Of a stretch of 64,000 nt of DNA, positions 1 to 8,267 are shown in pieces. Source of the stretch: Paraglaciecola sp. L3A3 (lineage in GTDB: Bacteria; Pseudomonadota; Gammaproteobacteria; Enterobacterales; Alteromonadaceae). The stretch lies in the NCBI RefSeq assembly GCF_009796765.1, contig NZ_CP047023.1, positions 4,261,501-4,325,500 of the forward strand. Reading direction: 5' to 3'. Positions within the stretch are counted from its first letter, which is position 1; each line of letters opens with the position of its first letter. The position numbers and the translations under genes are program-made. A model generated the notes under the pieces. That model was given only the letters and a program-made list of their open reading frames with translations, was not told the DNA's origin and did no database searches.

Positions 1-569
1 TCATTGATGCTGATGACTGGGTTAGTCGTGACGTTGTCGAGTTTGTGAATTCTAATCCAGAAGTAGATTATTGGCATGTCGACACAGGTTATTTAGTCAA
101 TCTTGCAGAGAAAAAGAGCACACGTAAACATGGATTATGTCGATACTGCGGTAGTACTTATATATACAACTACCATAAACTACTTAACTTAATAGGTTAT
201 ACTGGCACATTAAACCAAATATTATCCCAAGATCAAATAATCGAAAATATAGATGGGTTCGGCTTACTTTATTTGTTAGGTGACCATAGACGTCAATTAG
301 GTTTTTTTCATAGGCTTCAAGAGAAAATAATCCCCATCCCATTTAAAGCCATTTGTTGGATACTTGACACTGGAGAAAACCATTCAGGAAAAACAGGCGG
401 AAGCGATGGAGTACCCATTACTGCAGCAATGTTAAATGAGTTTGGTATCAAGAGCTTTGATATACCAGATCGCAAAGCAACATTAATGGAGAAATGTAAA
501 GAATTCATTGCCAAAACGACTTCTCGTATAGGTTGGGCCAAAACTGATAAAACAGCAGAAAAAGTGTAG
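1..569 (+). CDS. Glycosyltransferase family 2 (5' end outside window)
   Basis: The reading frame is open from the first base of the window, so this is the C-terminal part of a longer gene. The first visible residues read IDADDWVS, the acidic metal/nucleotide-sugar binding motif of GT-A fold (GT2) transferases, which normally sits about 80-100 residues from the start, so roughly that much is missing. The product should add a sugar to a lipid-linked glycan on the cytoplasmic face of the inner membrane. It is followed 7 bp later by a DUF707 gene on the same strand, which suggests one operon. Family assignment rests on the DADD motif and the neighbourhood; acceptor and donor cannot be told. Confidence 0.7.
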   Translation, partial: IDADDWVSRDVVEFVNSNPEVDYWHVDTGYLVNLAEKKSTRKHGLCRYCGSTYIYNYHKLLNLIGYTGTLNQILSQDQIIENIDGFGLLYLLGDHRRQLGFFHRLQEKIIPIPFKAICWILDTGENHSGKTGGSDGVPITAAMLNEFGIKSFDIPDRKATLMEKCKEFIAKTTSRIGWAKTDKTAEKV

Positions 570-576
570 GAAAACA

Positions 577-1434
577 ATGATTAACCTAATAAAAAAACCT
601 CAGCAGCCTCAAAAAAAATATCTAGTCTTTACCTCTGCTGGTATCAACTCTAATTTAATGCATTGGTTAAAAGGTGAACGCAACTTTGATTTATGGGTCA
701 GTTACTATGGCGATGAAGATAATAAATTTAAAGATAATGCCGACTATTATATTGCTAAAAAAGGTGGGAAATTCCCTAATTTCCATTATTGTTATCAAAA
801 ATGGAATGAAATAATAAGTCATTATGATGCAGTTATGATCATGGATGATGACTTGATTTTTAGTGGTTCTGATATTAGTCAGCTTTTTAATACACAACAA
901 GAATTAGATCTGTGGCTTTTACAACCAGCATTCGATAGAAGAGGAAAAGTCAGTTTTAGCATCACCGAAACACATGCTTTTAGCAAGTTACGTTATGTTA
1001 ATTTTGTAGAAGTCACCTGCCCACTATTTCAAAAAGGTAAATTAGCAGAATTCATGGCCATCTATGATCCAATTCTTATTGGCTGGGGCGTAGATCTTTG
1101 GTACTCCGAAATACTTTCAAAGCAAGATACCATGCATAATAAAATTGCTATTATTGATGAAATATCCTGCATAAACCCCAGAGATAAAACCAAACAAAAT
1201 CAACTACGTGAAATTGATAAACTACAAAATACAGAGACACGTCAACTAGTTTGGCAAACGATACAAGAAAAACATAACCTTGATCGAAAGTTCAAAGATA
1301 AGAAACAGAACTACACGCAAATTAACGCTAAACCAACATTGAGTAATATATTACTAGGCATAAAAATCAAACTAATTAAACTCGCTTATAACTGCTATAA
1401 AAATATTAGATCTGAAAAATGGCGGCCTTCGTAA
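577..1434 (+). CDS. DUF707 family putative glycosyltransferase
   Basis: A 285-residue protein starting at an ATG behind a TAGGA ribosome-binding site. Visible motifs fit the DUF707 family (PF05212): a DDDL acidic motif at about residue 91, LQPAFD, the segment FVEVTCPLF, and GWGVDLWY near residue 169. DUF707 proteins are poorly characterised, and the acidic motif and the context suggest nucleotide-sugar-dependent transfer. The C-terminal 60 residues are rich in Lys/Asn and look like a basic membrane-facing tail. It sits between a GT2 and a GT4 gene on the same strand, so a role in assembling the same glycan is inferred, not shown. Confidence 0.68.
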   Translation: MINLIKKPQQPQKKYLVFTSAGINSNLMHWLKGERNFDLWVSYYGDEDNKFKDNADYYIAKKGGKFPNFHYCYQKWNEIISHYDAVMIMDDDLIFSGSDISQLFNTQQELDLWLLQPAFDRRGKVSFSITETHAFSKLRYVNFVEVTCPLFQKGKLAEFMAIYDPILIGWGVDLWYSEILSKQDTMHNKIAIIDEISCINPRDKTKQNQLREIDKLQNTETRQLVWQTIQEKHNLDRKFKDKKQNYTQINAKPTLSNILLGIKIKLIKLAYNCYKNIRSEKWRPS

Positions 1435-1461
1435 CAATACTAAAACAAGCGATTCAAACAC

Positions 1462-2685
1462 ATGAAAATAGTATTTTTTGTTAGAGAATTCCCAGTTTAT
1501 TCTGAAACTTTTATTATTGATCAAATCATTGGACTTATTGATAGAGGCTTTGATGTAAGCATTATAACGCTTGCAATAAATGATCAAGCTCAATCAAAAT
1601 CAGTTAGTCATTATAAATTAATGGATAAAGTGCAATTGATTTCAGCTAATTATGGACATGGGATTAAGGCAAACATATTAAGTCTATTTGACGTAATAAA
1701 ATCACTCGGTAATAAAGTTTTTCGTCATTACCTATATGATGGCCTTAAGCATAAAAAACGCGGAGTAGAAGAACTAGCGACAATCATGCAGCACGCACCT
1801 AAAATATCTGCCGATGCCATTATTGCTCATTTTGGACCTAACGCTGTTATGGCCATGAAATTAACAGAACTAGGCGTACTTAAAGGTAAAATCCATGCAG
1901 TATTTCATGGCTATGATATGTCAAGATATGATTTTATTGACAAATATTTACCCGACTATAAGCGTTTATTTAAAATCGATATGCTCGCCCTGCCTATAAG
2001 CCACTATTGGAAAGAAAAATTAATTGAGTTTGGTTGCCCTGATGAAAAAATTTTGGTGAATAGAATGGGGGTTGATATATCAAAATTTTCTTTCAAACCG
2101 AAAGAAGAATTGAGCACACCTATTAATATTCTGACAGTTGCGCGCCATACAGAAAAAAAAGGTATTGAGTATGCAATTGAAGCCATGGCCGAACTTAACA
2201 GACAAGGTGTTGATTTTATTTATAACATTGTAGGCACTGGCCCTTTGTTAGAAAAGCATTATAAACTCATTGAAAAACATCAATTAACTAACAAAGTCCA
2301 TTTACTAGGCTTTAAAGAGCATCAAGAGATTAACTCCCTTCTAGAAAATTCTGACATATTCTTACTCCCCAGCGTTACCGCACCAAACGGAGATAAAGAA
2401 GGTGTGCCTGTCTCATTAATGGAAGCCATGGCTAAAGGTGTTATATGCTTATCAACTTATCACAGCGGTATTCCCGAATTAATTACAGATAATGAATCTG
2501 GCTTTTTAGTCGATGAGAGCAATTCATTACAAATTGCAGAAAAAATTATGACTATAATGCAAAGTGAACTTGGGTTAATTCAAAATAGAGCACGATCTAT
2601 AATTCAAAATGAATTTAATCAAAAAATAGCTTATCAACAACTAGAGTTAGCTTTAAAACCTAATTATTCTAATTGTACTTTTTGA
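1462..2685 (+). CDS. Glycosyltransferase family 4 (WcaL/AmsK-like)
   Basis: A 407-residue GT-B fold enzyme. The N-terminus (FVREFPVYSETFI) is the pattern seen in colanic-acid type transferases such as WcaL and AmsK. The C-terminal Rossmann half carries LTVARHTEKKGIEYAI around residue 225 and the donor-binding stretch EGVPVSLMEAMAKG near residue 313, including the E-x7-E type arrangement of GT4 retaining enzymes. It probably extends a lipid-linked oligosaccharide in the cytoplasm. It begins 27 bp after the DUF707 gene on the same strand. No strong ribosome-binding site is visible. Sugar specificity cannot be assigned. Confidence 0.82.
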   Translation: MKIVFFVREFPVYSETFIIDQIIGLIDRGFDVSIITLAINDQAQSKSVSHYKLMDKVQLISANYGHGIKANILSLFDVIKSLGNKVFRHYLYDGLKHKKRGVEELATIMQHAPKISADAIIAHFGPNAVMAMKLTELGVLKGKIHAVFHGYDMSRYDFIDKYLPDYKRLFKIDMLALPISHYWKEKLIEFGCPDEKILVNRMGVDISKFSFKPKEELSTPINILTVARHTEKKGIEYAIEAMAELNRQGVDFIYNIVGTGPLLEKHYKLIEKHQLTNKVHLLGFKEHQEINSLLENSDIFLLPSVTAPNGDKEGVPVSLMEAMAKGVICLSTYHSGIPELITDNESGFLVDESNSLQIAEKIMTIMQSELGLIQNRARSIIQNEFNQKIAYQQLELALKPNYSNCTF

Positions 2686-2773
2686 AGATAATTAGCAATA
2701 AATCCTACTTAAAACAGGTGTAAATTGCTCAACTCGCCGTATCTGTAAAACTTTGGTTAAAGGTCATATCGCT

Positions 2774-3514
2774 ATGAAAATGGTATATAAATCAATAAAA
2801 ATTGTGATTCGAAAGTTAGAATATCGATTTAAGTCATTTGAATCACTTAATAAAGAATCGCAACCGAATAAAGACAAAACGCTTTCGAGTACACTCAGTG
2901 ACACTGGATATTGTTTTATACATATACCCAAAAATGGGGGGACCACTGTAGAAAAACTTATTTATAAAACTAAATCTGTTAAACATAGAAAGTGGTACGA
3001 GCTATATGCGATGGCCCCAAAGGAATATATTCATTGGAATAAGTTTTGTATTATTCGCAACCCTTATGATCGATTTTTATCCGCATACAATTATTTGCAT
3101 CACGGTGGCAGAAATGCAATTGACTCTGAAATTGGAAGGCGTTATGTAAAGCCCTACAACGATATAAATGAGTTTATTAAAGCATTGGACAACGTCTCAT
3201 TTAAAAATAAAATCATGTCTTATTTTCATTTTCAAACTCAATCGGAATACATTTTATCTGACGATGATATCTGCATGGTAAATAATTTATTATCTTTTGA
3301 AAATTTTGATACTGACTTAGCTGATTTTTTAGGGATACAAGCAAAGCAAGTTCTACATGCAAATAAAACGATTGGTCATGGTGCTTCATTTCCAGATTTA
3401 AATGAATATAGCCTTACTTTGTTACGTCAGATTTATGATAGAGACTTTATTTTATACGCATCACTTTCTGAACCGAAGTCAGATATGTATATGAAAAATC
3501 TATCAACGTTGTAA
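2774..3514 (+). CDS. Sulfotransferase family 2 protein
   Basis: A PAPS-dependent sulfotransferase-like protein of about 246 residues. The 5'-phosphosulfate loop is visible as IPKNGGTT and the 3'-phosphate site as IIRNPYDRFLSAY about 45 residues later, the paired signature of the Sulfotransfer_2 family (PF03567). The expected role is O- or N-sulfation of a polysaccharide, common in marine exopolysaccharides. An in-frame TTG lies at 2753, but the ATG at 2774 has AAAGG about ten bases upstream and is preferred; a second ATG follows at 2780. It lies just upstream of the IS3 insertion, which did not damage it. Confidence 0.8.
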   Translation: MKMVYKSIKIVIRKLEYRFKSFESLNKESQPNKDKTLSSTLSDTGYCFIHIPKNGGTTVEKLIYKTKSVKHRKWYELYAMAPKEYIHWNKFCIIRNPYDRFLSAYNYLHHGGRNAIDSEIGRRYVKPYNDINEFIKALDNVSFKNKIMSYFHFQTQSEYILSDDDICMVNNLLSFENFDTDLADFLGIQAKQVLHANKTIGHGASFPDLNEYSLTLLRQIYDRDFILYASLSEPKSDMYMKNLSTL

Positions 3515-3642
3515 ATATTATGTGGAATAGCTTATAGAAAAGTGTGCGGTGGTCGGCATTTGTCACAGTAAAATTACCTGCGTCTCAAAACAAATAAAAA
3601 TTATAAACATTGAATTATCTCAGCCTAATCTAAAGACACAAA

Positions 3643-3669
3643 TGATCTTCCCCTAACTTTGTAGACACT
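3643..3669. repeat. Left terminal inverted repeat of the IS3-family element
   Basis: It begins TGATCTTCCCC and ends GTAGACACT; the seven bases between differ from the right end. It pairs with 4828-4854 in inverted orientation. Confidence 0.85.
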
Positions 3670-3704
3670 TTTTACTTAGAAACCGAAGTAAGGTAAAAAG
3701 TGTT

Positions 3705-3983
3705 ATGAATAAAAAATATCCTAATGAATTTAAACAAGAAGCCGTTCGCCAAGTAGTCGAAAAAGGCCATTCCGTGCCTGATGTTGCCAAACGACTAGGT
3801 ATATCGGATAAGTCACTCTATTTATGGGTGAGTAAGGCCAAAGTACCTGCCAGTCAATCAGCAGAGCAAGATGAAATACGTAAACTTAAAGCAGAAGTTA
3901 AGCGGCTGCCAGAAGAGCGCAACATCCTAAAGGAGGCCGCCGTGTACTTTGCAAGCGAGTCAAAGAAAAGTACACGTTCATAA
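3705..3983 (+). CDS. IS3-family transposase OrfA (DNA-binding subunit)
   Basis: A 92-residue protein with an N-terminal helix-turn-helix (residues about 10-45; VAKRLGISDKSLYLWV as recognition region) and a leucine-zipper-like coiled coil in the second half (EIRKLKAEVKRL...). It binds the element's ends and is also the N-terminal part of the OrfAB transposase. Near its 3' end the codons AAG AAA AGT contain an A-AAA-G slippery run at 3966-3970. A -1 slip there joins it in frame to OrfB, giving ...ESKKKYTFIKSRLDIYH, the usual junction sequence of IS3 transposases. Confidence 0.9.
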   Translation: MNKKYPNEFKQEAVRQVVEKGHSVPDVAKRLGISDKSLYLWVSKAKVPASQSAEQDEIRKLKAEVKRLPEERNILKEAAVYFASESKKSTRS

Positions 3984-4015
3984 AATCACGACTCGATATT
4001 TATCATGTTAACACT

Positions 4016-4828
4016 ATGTGTAAGGTGCTGAATGTGCATCGTAGTGGTTTTTACGCTTGGTTGAAGCAGCCTTTGTCGAAAACTGCACTGGAAAACGAGA
4101 CGTTACTTGAGCGTATTAAAGCAAGCTACGTTCAAAGTGGTGGTGTGTATGGTAGCCCAAGAATTACACATGAGCTTAAGCGGCAAGGCGAAACGTGTGG
4201 TGAGAACCGTGTTGCTAAGTTGATGAAGCAAGCCAAGCTCAAAGCTAATATTGGCTATAAACGGCGCTACTTCAAGTCTTCTAAGCCTCATATTGCAGCA
4301 GATAACCATCTACAACAGCAATTTGTTGTGTGCGAGCCTGACACTGCTTGGGTAGCAGATATAACATACATCAAAACCTATGAAGGGTGGTTGTATCTGG
4401 CCGTCGTATTGGATTTGTTCTCACGCAAAGTGATTGGTTGGTCAATGCAGCAGACCATGACGTCAGACATTGTGATTAAAGCGCTACTTATGGCGGTATG
4501 GCGAAGACCTAAAGCAAAAGACGTGATTGTACATAGCGATCAAGGTAGCCAATATGCCAGCGGTGACTATCGGGATTTCTTAGCTGCCCACAACTTGATA
4601 CCAAGTATGAGTCGCAGAGGACATTGCCTTGATAATGCAGTCGCAGAAAGCTTCTTCCACTCGCTCAAGACTGAACGGGTAAAGCGAAAAGTGTACGCAA
4701 GTCGAAGTGATGCAAGAGCAGATTTGTTTGATTATATTGAAGTGTTTTACAATAGGATAAGACTACATAGCCATCTTGGTCATGTACCCCCTAATGAATA
4801 TGAAAATACATATTCTGAAGCTAGCTGA
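4016..4828 (+). CDS. IS3-family transposase OrfB (DDE integrase domain)
   Basis: From the first ATG the protein is 270 residues, but the functional enzyme is probably the OrfAB frameshift fusion, because the same frame is open back to the A-run near 3966. The DDE triad is visible: D115 in WVADITYIK, D175 in HSDQGSQY and E211 in NAVAESFFHSLK, with the 35-residue D-E spacing of the IS3 family. The HTH_21 region precedes the rve core. Its stop codon overlaps the right inverted repeat. No truncation is seen. Confidence 0.92.
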   Translation: MCKVLNVHRSGFYAWLKQPLSKTALENETLLERIKASYVQSGGVYGSPRITHELKRQGETCGENRVAKLMKQAKLKANIGYKRRYFKSSKPHIAADNHLQQQFVVCEPDTAWVADITYIKTYEGWLYLAVVLDLFSRKVIGWSMQQTMTSDIVIKALLMAVWRRPKAKDVIVHSDQGSQYASGDYRDFLAAHNLIPSMSRRGHCLDNAVAESFFHSLKTERVKRKVYASRSDARADLFDYIEVFYNRIRLHSHLGHVPPNEYENTYSEAS

Positions 4829-4854
4829 GTGTCTACGATATCGGGGGAAGATCA
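4828..4854. repeat. Right terminal inverted repeat of the IS3-family element
   Basis: Read on the minus strand it starts TGATCTTCCCCC and ends GTAGACACT, matching the left end with about seven central mismatches. The outer base is 4854. Confidence 0.85.
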
Positions 4855-4942
4855 AAATTACTGACACTGTAATCAAGATATATGCTAAGTTTACGAGTAA
4901 ACTACCGTTAGATAAAAATATATCTATTTATTCGGCATTAAT

Positions 4943-5941
4943 ATGACTATCAATAATAATAATTCAAGCAACAGTCCTCTAATTACAGTCATAGTTCCTA
5001 ACTACAATCACTCTAAATTTTTGAAAGAAAGGTTAGATAGTGTATTTTCTCAATCATATAAGAATATCGAGGTTATTCTTCTTGATGATAGTTCTAGCGA
5101 TAAGAGTGAAATTCTACTTAAAGAATACGCACTAAATAAAAGTGTTACTCATTTTATTGTAAACAATAAAAATTCTGGCTCAACTTTTAAACAATGGGAT
5201 AAAGGAATAAACCTAGCCAATGGAGAGTTTATCTGGCTTGCTGAATCTGATGACATTGCGGAGCTAACATTTCTCGAAGATTTAATTAATTTTCAGCAAA
5301 TTCATAAGGAAAAAATGGATGTCATCTATTCTCAATCTTTTGATATAAATGAAAAGAGTGAAATACTTTCCAACCGATTATCGTATACATCTAATTTTAC
5401 CCCTAACATTTGGAGAAATTCTTTTAGTCTAGAAGGTAATGACTTTATATTAGATTATATGAAAGTAAAAAATGTCCTCCCTAATGCTAGTGCCGCCATT
5501 TTTAGAACTGATAGTGCAAAAAAAATCGATCTATTTGCCATTGCAAAAAATATGAGAATTTGTGGGGATTGGCTTTTTTGGATTGAAATGATCAAAAATG
5601 GCAATATAGGCTTTGTTGCTAAAGAGCTAAATTATTTTCGTATTCATGGGGATGTAACAAGAGTTCACAATACTAAAGATAAAGTATTTAATAGGTGTCG
5701 AGAAGAAAAAATCATCCGAATTTTGTTAAATGAAATACTAGGTATAAATCAAAAAAAGGAAATATTATCTTTGTATGAACGCTGGTTTAAAGCCAATTCC
5801 TTCAAAGATATTTTTTGTAAAGATTTTTATCAGATTAAGCTTAAACAAACGACTTTATTACTGTATTTATTTTGGTTTTTTTTATCGCACTTAAAAATAC
5901 TCAAAATTGTAAGGTCTATTTCATCAAGACTCTCCATATAA
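4943..5941 (+). CDS. Glycosyltransferase family 2
   Basis: A 332-residue GT-A enzyme. The N-terminal nucleotide-binding part reads VIVPNYNHSKFLKERLDSV and ILLDDSSSDKS, and the metal-binding acidic motif is LAESDD near residue 101. A His at about residue 236 (YFRIHGDVTR) fits the region that often lines the acceptor site. The C-terminus ends in a hydrophobic stretch (LLYLFWFFLSHLKIL) that could associate with the membrane. It converges with the minus-strand GT4 gene and shares its last 18 bases with it (5924-5941). Donor sugar unknown. Confidence 0.82.
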   Translation: MTINNNNSSNSPLITVIVPNYNHSKFLKERLDSVFSQSYKNIEVILLDDSSSDKSEILLKEYALNKSVTHFIVNNKNSGSTFKQWDKGINLANGEFIWLAESDDIAELTFLEDLINFQQIHKEKMDVIYSQSFDINEKSEILSNRLSYTSNFTPNIWRNSFSLEGNDFILDYMKVKNVLPNASAAIFRTDSAKKIDLFAIAKNMRICGDWLFWIEMIKNGNIGFVAKELNYFRIHGDVTRVHNTKDKVFNRCREEKIIRILLNEILGINQKKEILSLYERWFKANSFKDIFCKDFYQIKLKQTTLLLYLFWFFLSHLKILKIVRSISSRLSI

Positions 5942-7012
5942 CTGTTTTATTTTTTTTATAAAAACTTCAGAGCTAAAGTTTTGTAATACTTTTTCTCTGG
6001 CATTATTTGACAACATCGTCACTTTCTCAGGTGAGACAAGTAGTTGATTAACACACATGGCTAAGCTCTGCGGATCATGTGGGTTCACTAATAATGCAGT
6101 TTCATCATGAGTAAGAGCTTCAGGTATACCATTAACATTAGTTGACACAATAGCTTTACCGCAGGCCATTGCCTCTAAAATTGAGATGGGGAATGCTTCT
6201 TCATGGGATGCACACACAACAATATCTAGTTTCTGCAGCTCAGCTTTAACATCAGGCAGTTGCCCATGAAAGATCACTTTACCGCTAATACCTAACTCTT
6301 TGGCTTTTTGTTTTAAATAGGGCTCTCTTGGCTCTTGCAAAATATCGCCACCAATAATATCAAATTGAGCATCAATACCTTGCTCAATCAAAATTTTAGC
6401 CATATTTAAAAAATCATCATGCCCTTTTCTATATTGTAAATTCGCAATAATACCAATTCGGGGGATCAGGCTACGATGAGTATCAAGTGGTTTGAATACA
6501 GTCGTATCCACACCATTATGAATAACTTCCATGGCACTGTTTGGGCACAAAACTGTCAACGTATCAAGCAAGTGCAGTTTTAATTCATTGCTACAAAAAA
6601 TAAAAGTCCTGGGGGCATACCTATTTTTAAGAGTCCAATTCATAAATGACTCTTCATATGGAAAATGCACATGACATATCATTGGAATATTAAGAAATTT
6701 ACAAATGGGTTGTAAGCTTCTTAATGCCAAAAGGTCACCTGTGTGTACTAGTTTCGGTTTATGTTTTTTAAAAATACAATAATATTGCCAAAACTGCTTT
6801 ATATAACTAAATGGTTTAGATTTATCAGGCTGATTAGCATCAATAGCAACAAATGATGCTCCTGCAAGTTCTGCAGCATTGCCCAATTCGTTTCCTTTAG
6901 GTGCTAGCATTACCGTTTGACAATTGGGTTTGATACCACTGATAATGGCAAGTGTAACCCGTTCGGCGCCTCCGATAACATTTACACTGTGAGCAAAAAA
7001 TATTTTTTCCAT
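5924..7012 (-). CDS. Glycosyltransferase family 4
   Basis: A 362-residue GT-B enzyme. The N-terminal acceptor domain starts FFAHSVNVIGGAERVTLAI, with the GGAE motif common in GT4. The donor domain has RIGIIANLQYRKGHDDF around residue 185 and SHEEAFPISILEAMACGKA near residue 268, with the two conserved glutamates. It is the only minus-strand gene in the first 11.7 kb and its 3' end overlaps the convergent GT2 gene by 18 bp, so it is transcribed separately from its neighbours and may be controlled differently. The 180 bp upstream is shared with the divergent GT2 gene at 7193. Confidence 0.85.
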   Translation of the reverse strand: MEKIFFAHSVNVIGGAERVTLAIISGIKPNCQTVMLAPKGNELGNAAELAGASFVAIDANQPDKSKPFSYIKQFWQYYCIFKKHKPKLVHTGDLLALRSLQPICKFLNIPMICHVHFPYEESFMNWTLKNRYAPRTFIFCSNELKLHLLDTLTVLCPNSAMEVIHNGVDTTVFKPLDTHRSLIPRIGIIANLQYRKGHDDFLNMAKILIEQGIDAQFDIIGGDILQEPREPYLKQKAKELGISGKVIFHGQLPDVKAELQKLDIVVCASHEEAFPISILEAMACGKAIVSTNVNGIPEALTHDETALLVNPHDPQSLAMCVNQLLVSPEKVTMLSNNAREKVLQNFSSEVFIKKIKQLYGES

Positions 7013-7192
7013 TTTAAATAAATACGTTCATTTAATAATTGTTTATTAACAGTCAGGGTACAATAAACTCAACAAAGTTTAACTCATTTTTTTGACCATA
7101 TTTATTGGAAACATAAATAGTAGTTATGTTTGTTTGGCACTTAGTTGGTATTCATATTTTAAATTAGTGACATTTTTTGGAGAGCCTGTTAA

Positions 7193-8194
7193 GTGAATTT
7201 AGTCAGCATTATTCTTCCTACTTATAATCGTGAAAAATTCTTAGTTACAGCATTTAAATCAATTGAAGAGCAATCATATGCAAATTGGGAGCTGATCATT
7301 GTTGATGATGGTAGTTCCGATGATTCAATTAACTTGCTTAATAGGCTAAAAAGCGCAGTTTCTAATCCCGTTAAGATCATTTCCCAAAAAAATGGAGGGC
7401 CTGCTGTTGCCAGAAATAGAGGAATACAAGAAGCTAGCGGAGATTTTATTGCCTTTTTTGACAGCGACGATTACTGGTTACCACATCATCTAAGTAACTG
7501 TATCAACGTAATGTTGCAGCATAAAGATGTAAGTTGGGTTTATGCTGCATGCCAAAGGCGTTTGTATGACACTAATGAGGTGTTACTAGATAGTACTTTT
7601 TATCATAACCGGGTCCCTAATCCACTTTTCACACTTAAAACTCGTTCAGATGGTAAATTACATATTATAGATGATGACAGAGCCACTGAACTCCAAATCA
7701 CTCATGGTATTGATAGTGGGTTTCAAAACTCTGTTTTACGAAATAATGTTTTTAAAGAAATGCAGTTGCCAGATATGAGAATTGGCGAAGACAGACTATT
7801 TATAGCAATGGCCTTAAAAAGTGGCTTTAAACTAGCATTCATTGATGATATTCATGTTTTGTACATGGTACATTCTGAAAATATTAGTGATACCAACCTC
7901 TCAGAGTCTAATATTAGTAAGCGGATAGATGTAATGAAACAACTTATTGTTAGTTATGAGCTAACCCCAAAATACATTCCCAATTTAAATGCAATTGAAA
8001 GAAAAGCACTTCAAGAACGATTAGCAAGCGATTGGTTTTGGAAGTTAGGTTACTCTCTGCAATGGCAAAATGGGCTTAGAAATGATGCAATAAAATCGTA
8101 TATGAAAGGCATTAGACTGACCCCCTTAAACATTAAATTTTGGAAAACCTTCATAAAAGCTTTTGTGTTAACTAAAATATTCAGACTCAAATAA
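7193..8194 (+). CDS. Glycosyltransferase family 2
   Basis: A 333-residue GT2 enzyme that starts at a GTG with GGAGAG upstream. It shows IILPTYNREKFLVTAFKSI, IIVDDGSSDDS and the acidic motif FFDSDDYW near residue 95, followed by a region with GEDRLF (about residue 198) at the position of the catalytic-base ED motif of many GT2 enzymes. It is expected to be cytoplasmic or membrane-peripheral and to act in repeat-unit assembly. It is divergent from the GT4 gene on its left and 73 bp from the fusion gene on its right. Confidence 0.85.
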   Translation: MNLVSIILPTYNREKFLVTAFKSIEEQSYANWELIIVDDGSSDDSINLLNRLKSAVSNPVKIISQKNGGPAVARNRGIQEASGDFIAFFDSDDYWLPHHLSNCINVMLQHKDVSWVYAACQRRLYDTNEVLLDSTFYHNRVPNPLFTLKTRSDGKLHIIDDDRATELQITHGIDSGFQNSVLRNNVFKEMQLPDMRIGEDRLFIAMALKSGFKLAFIDDIHVLYMVHSENISDTNLSESNISKRIDVMKQLIVSYELTPKYIPNLNAIERKALQERLASDWFWKLGYSLQWQNGLRNDAIKSYMKGIRLTPLNIKFWKTFIKAFVLTKIFRLK

Positions 8195-8267
8195 TCGCAT
8201 CCTCTTTTTTAGCTAGATTGATAAATACCTAAAACCTCCCTAATTCCCTAATAAAGTAAATTGCGAA

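Larger units (their letters stand above)
3643..4854 (+). mobile_element. IS3-family insertion sequence, about 1.2 kb, apparently intact
   Basis: The element is bounded by imperfect inverted repeats that both start TGATCTTCCCC and carry GTAGACACT at positions 19-27. It contains the two overlapping-frame genes typical of IS3 (orfA, orfB), both without stops. Three A residues flank each end (3640-3642 and 4855-4857), compatible with the 3-bp target duplication of this family, although an A-run is weak proof. The joined flanks give no open frame, so the insertion appears intergenic, between a sulfotransferase and a GT2 gene. With intact ends and transposase it may be active. Confidence 0.9.

Noticed and set aside
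3515..4942. A gene interrupted by the IS3-family element
   Set aside because: Joining the two flanks after removing the element and one AAA gives no extended open frame on either strand.
7134..7151. Sigma-54 like site (TTGGCAC followed by TTGG) upstream of the GT2 gene at 7193
   Set aside because: The -24 box is perfect but the -12 box lacks the required GC at the right distance. XrtA-linked regulation by sigma-54 is known in other bacteria, but this match is too weak to list.
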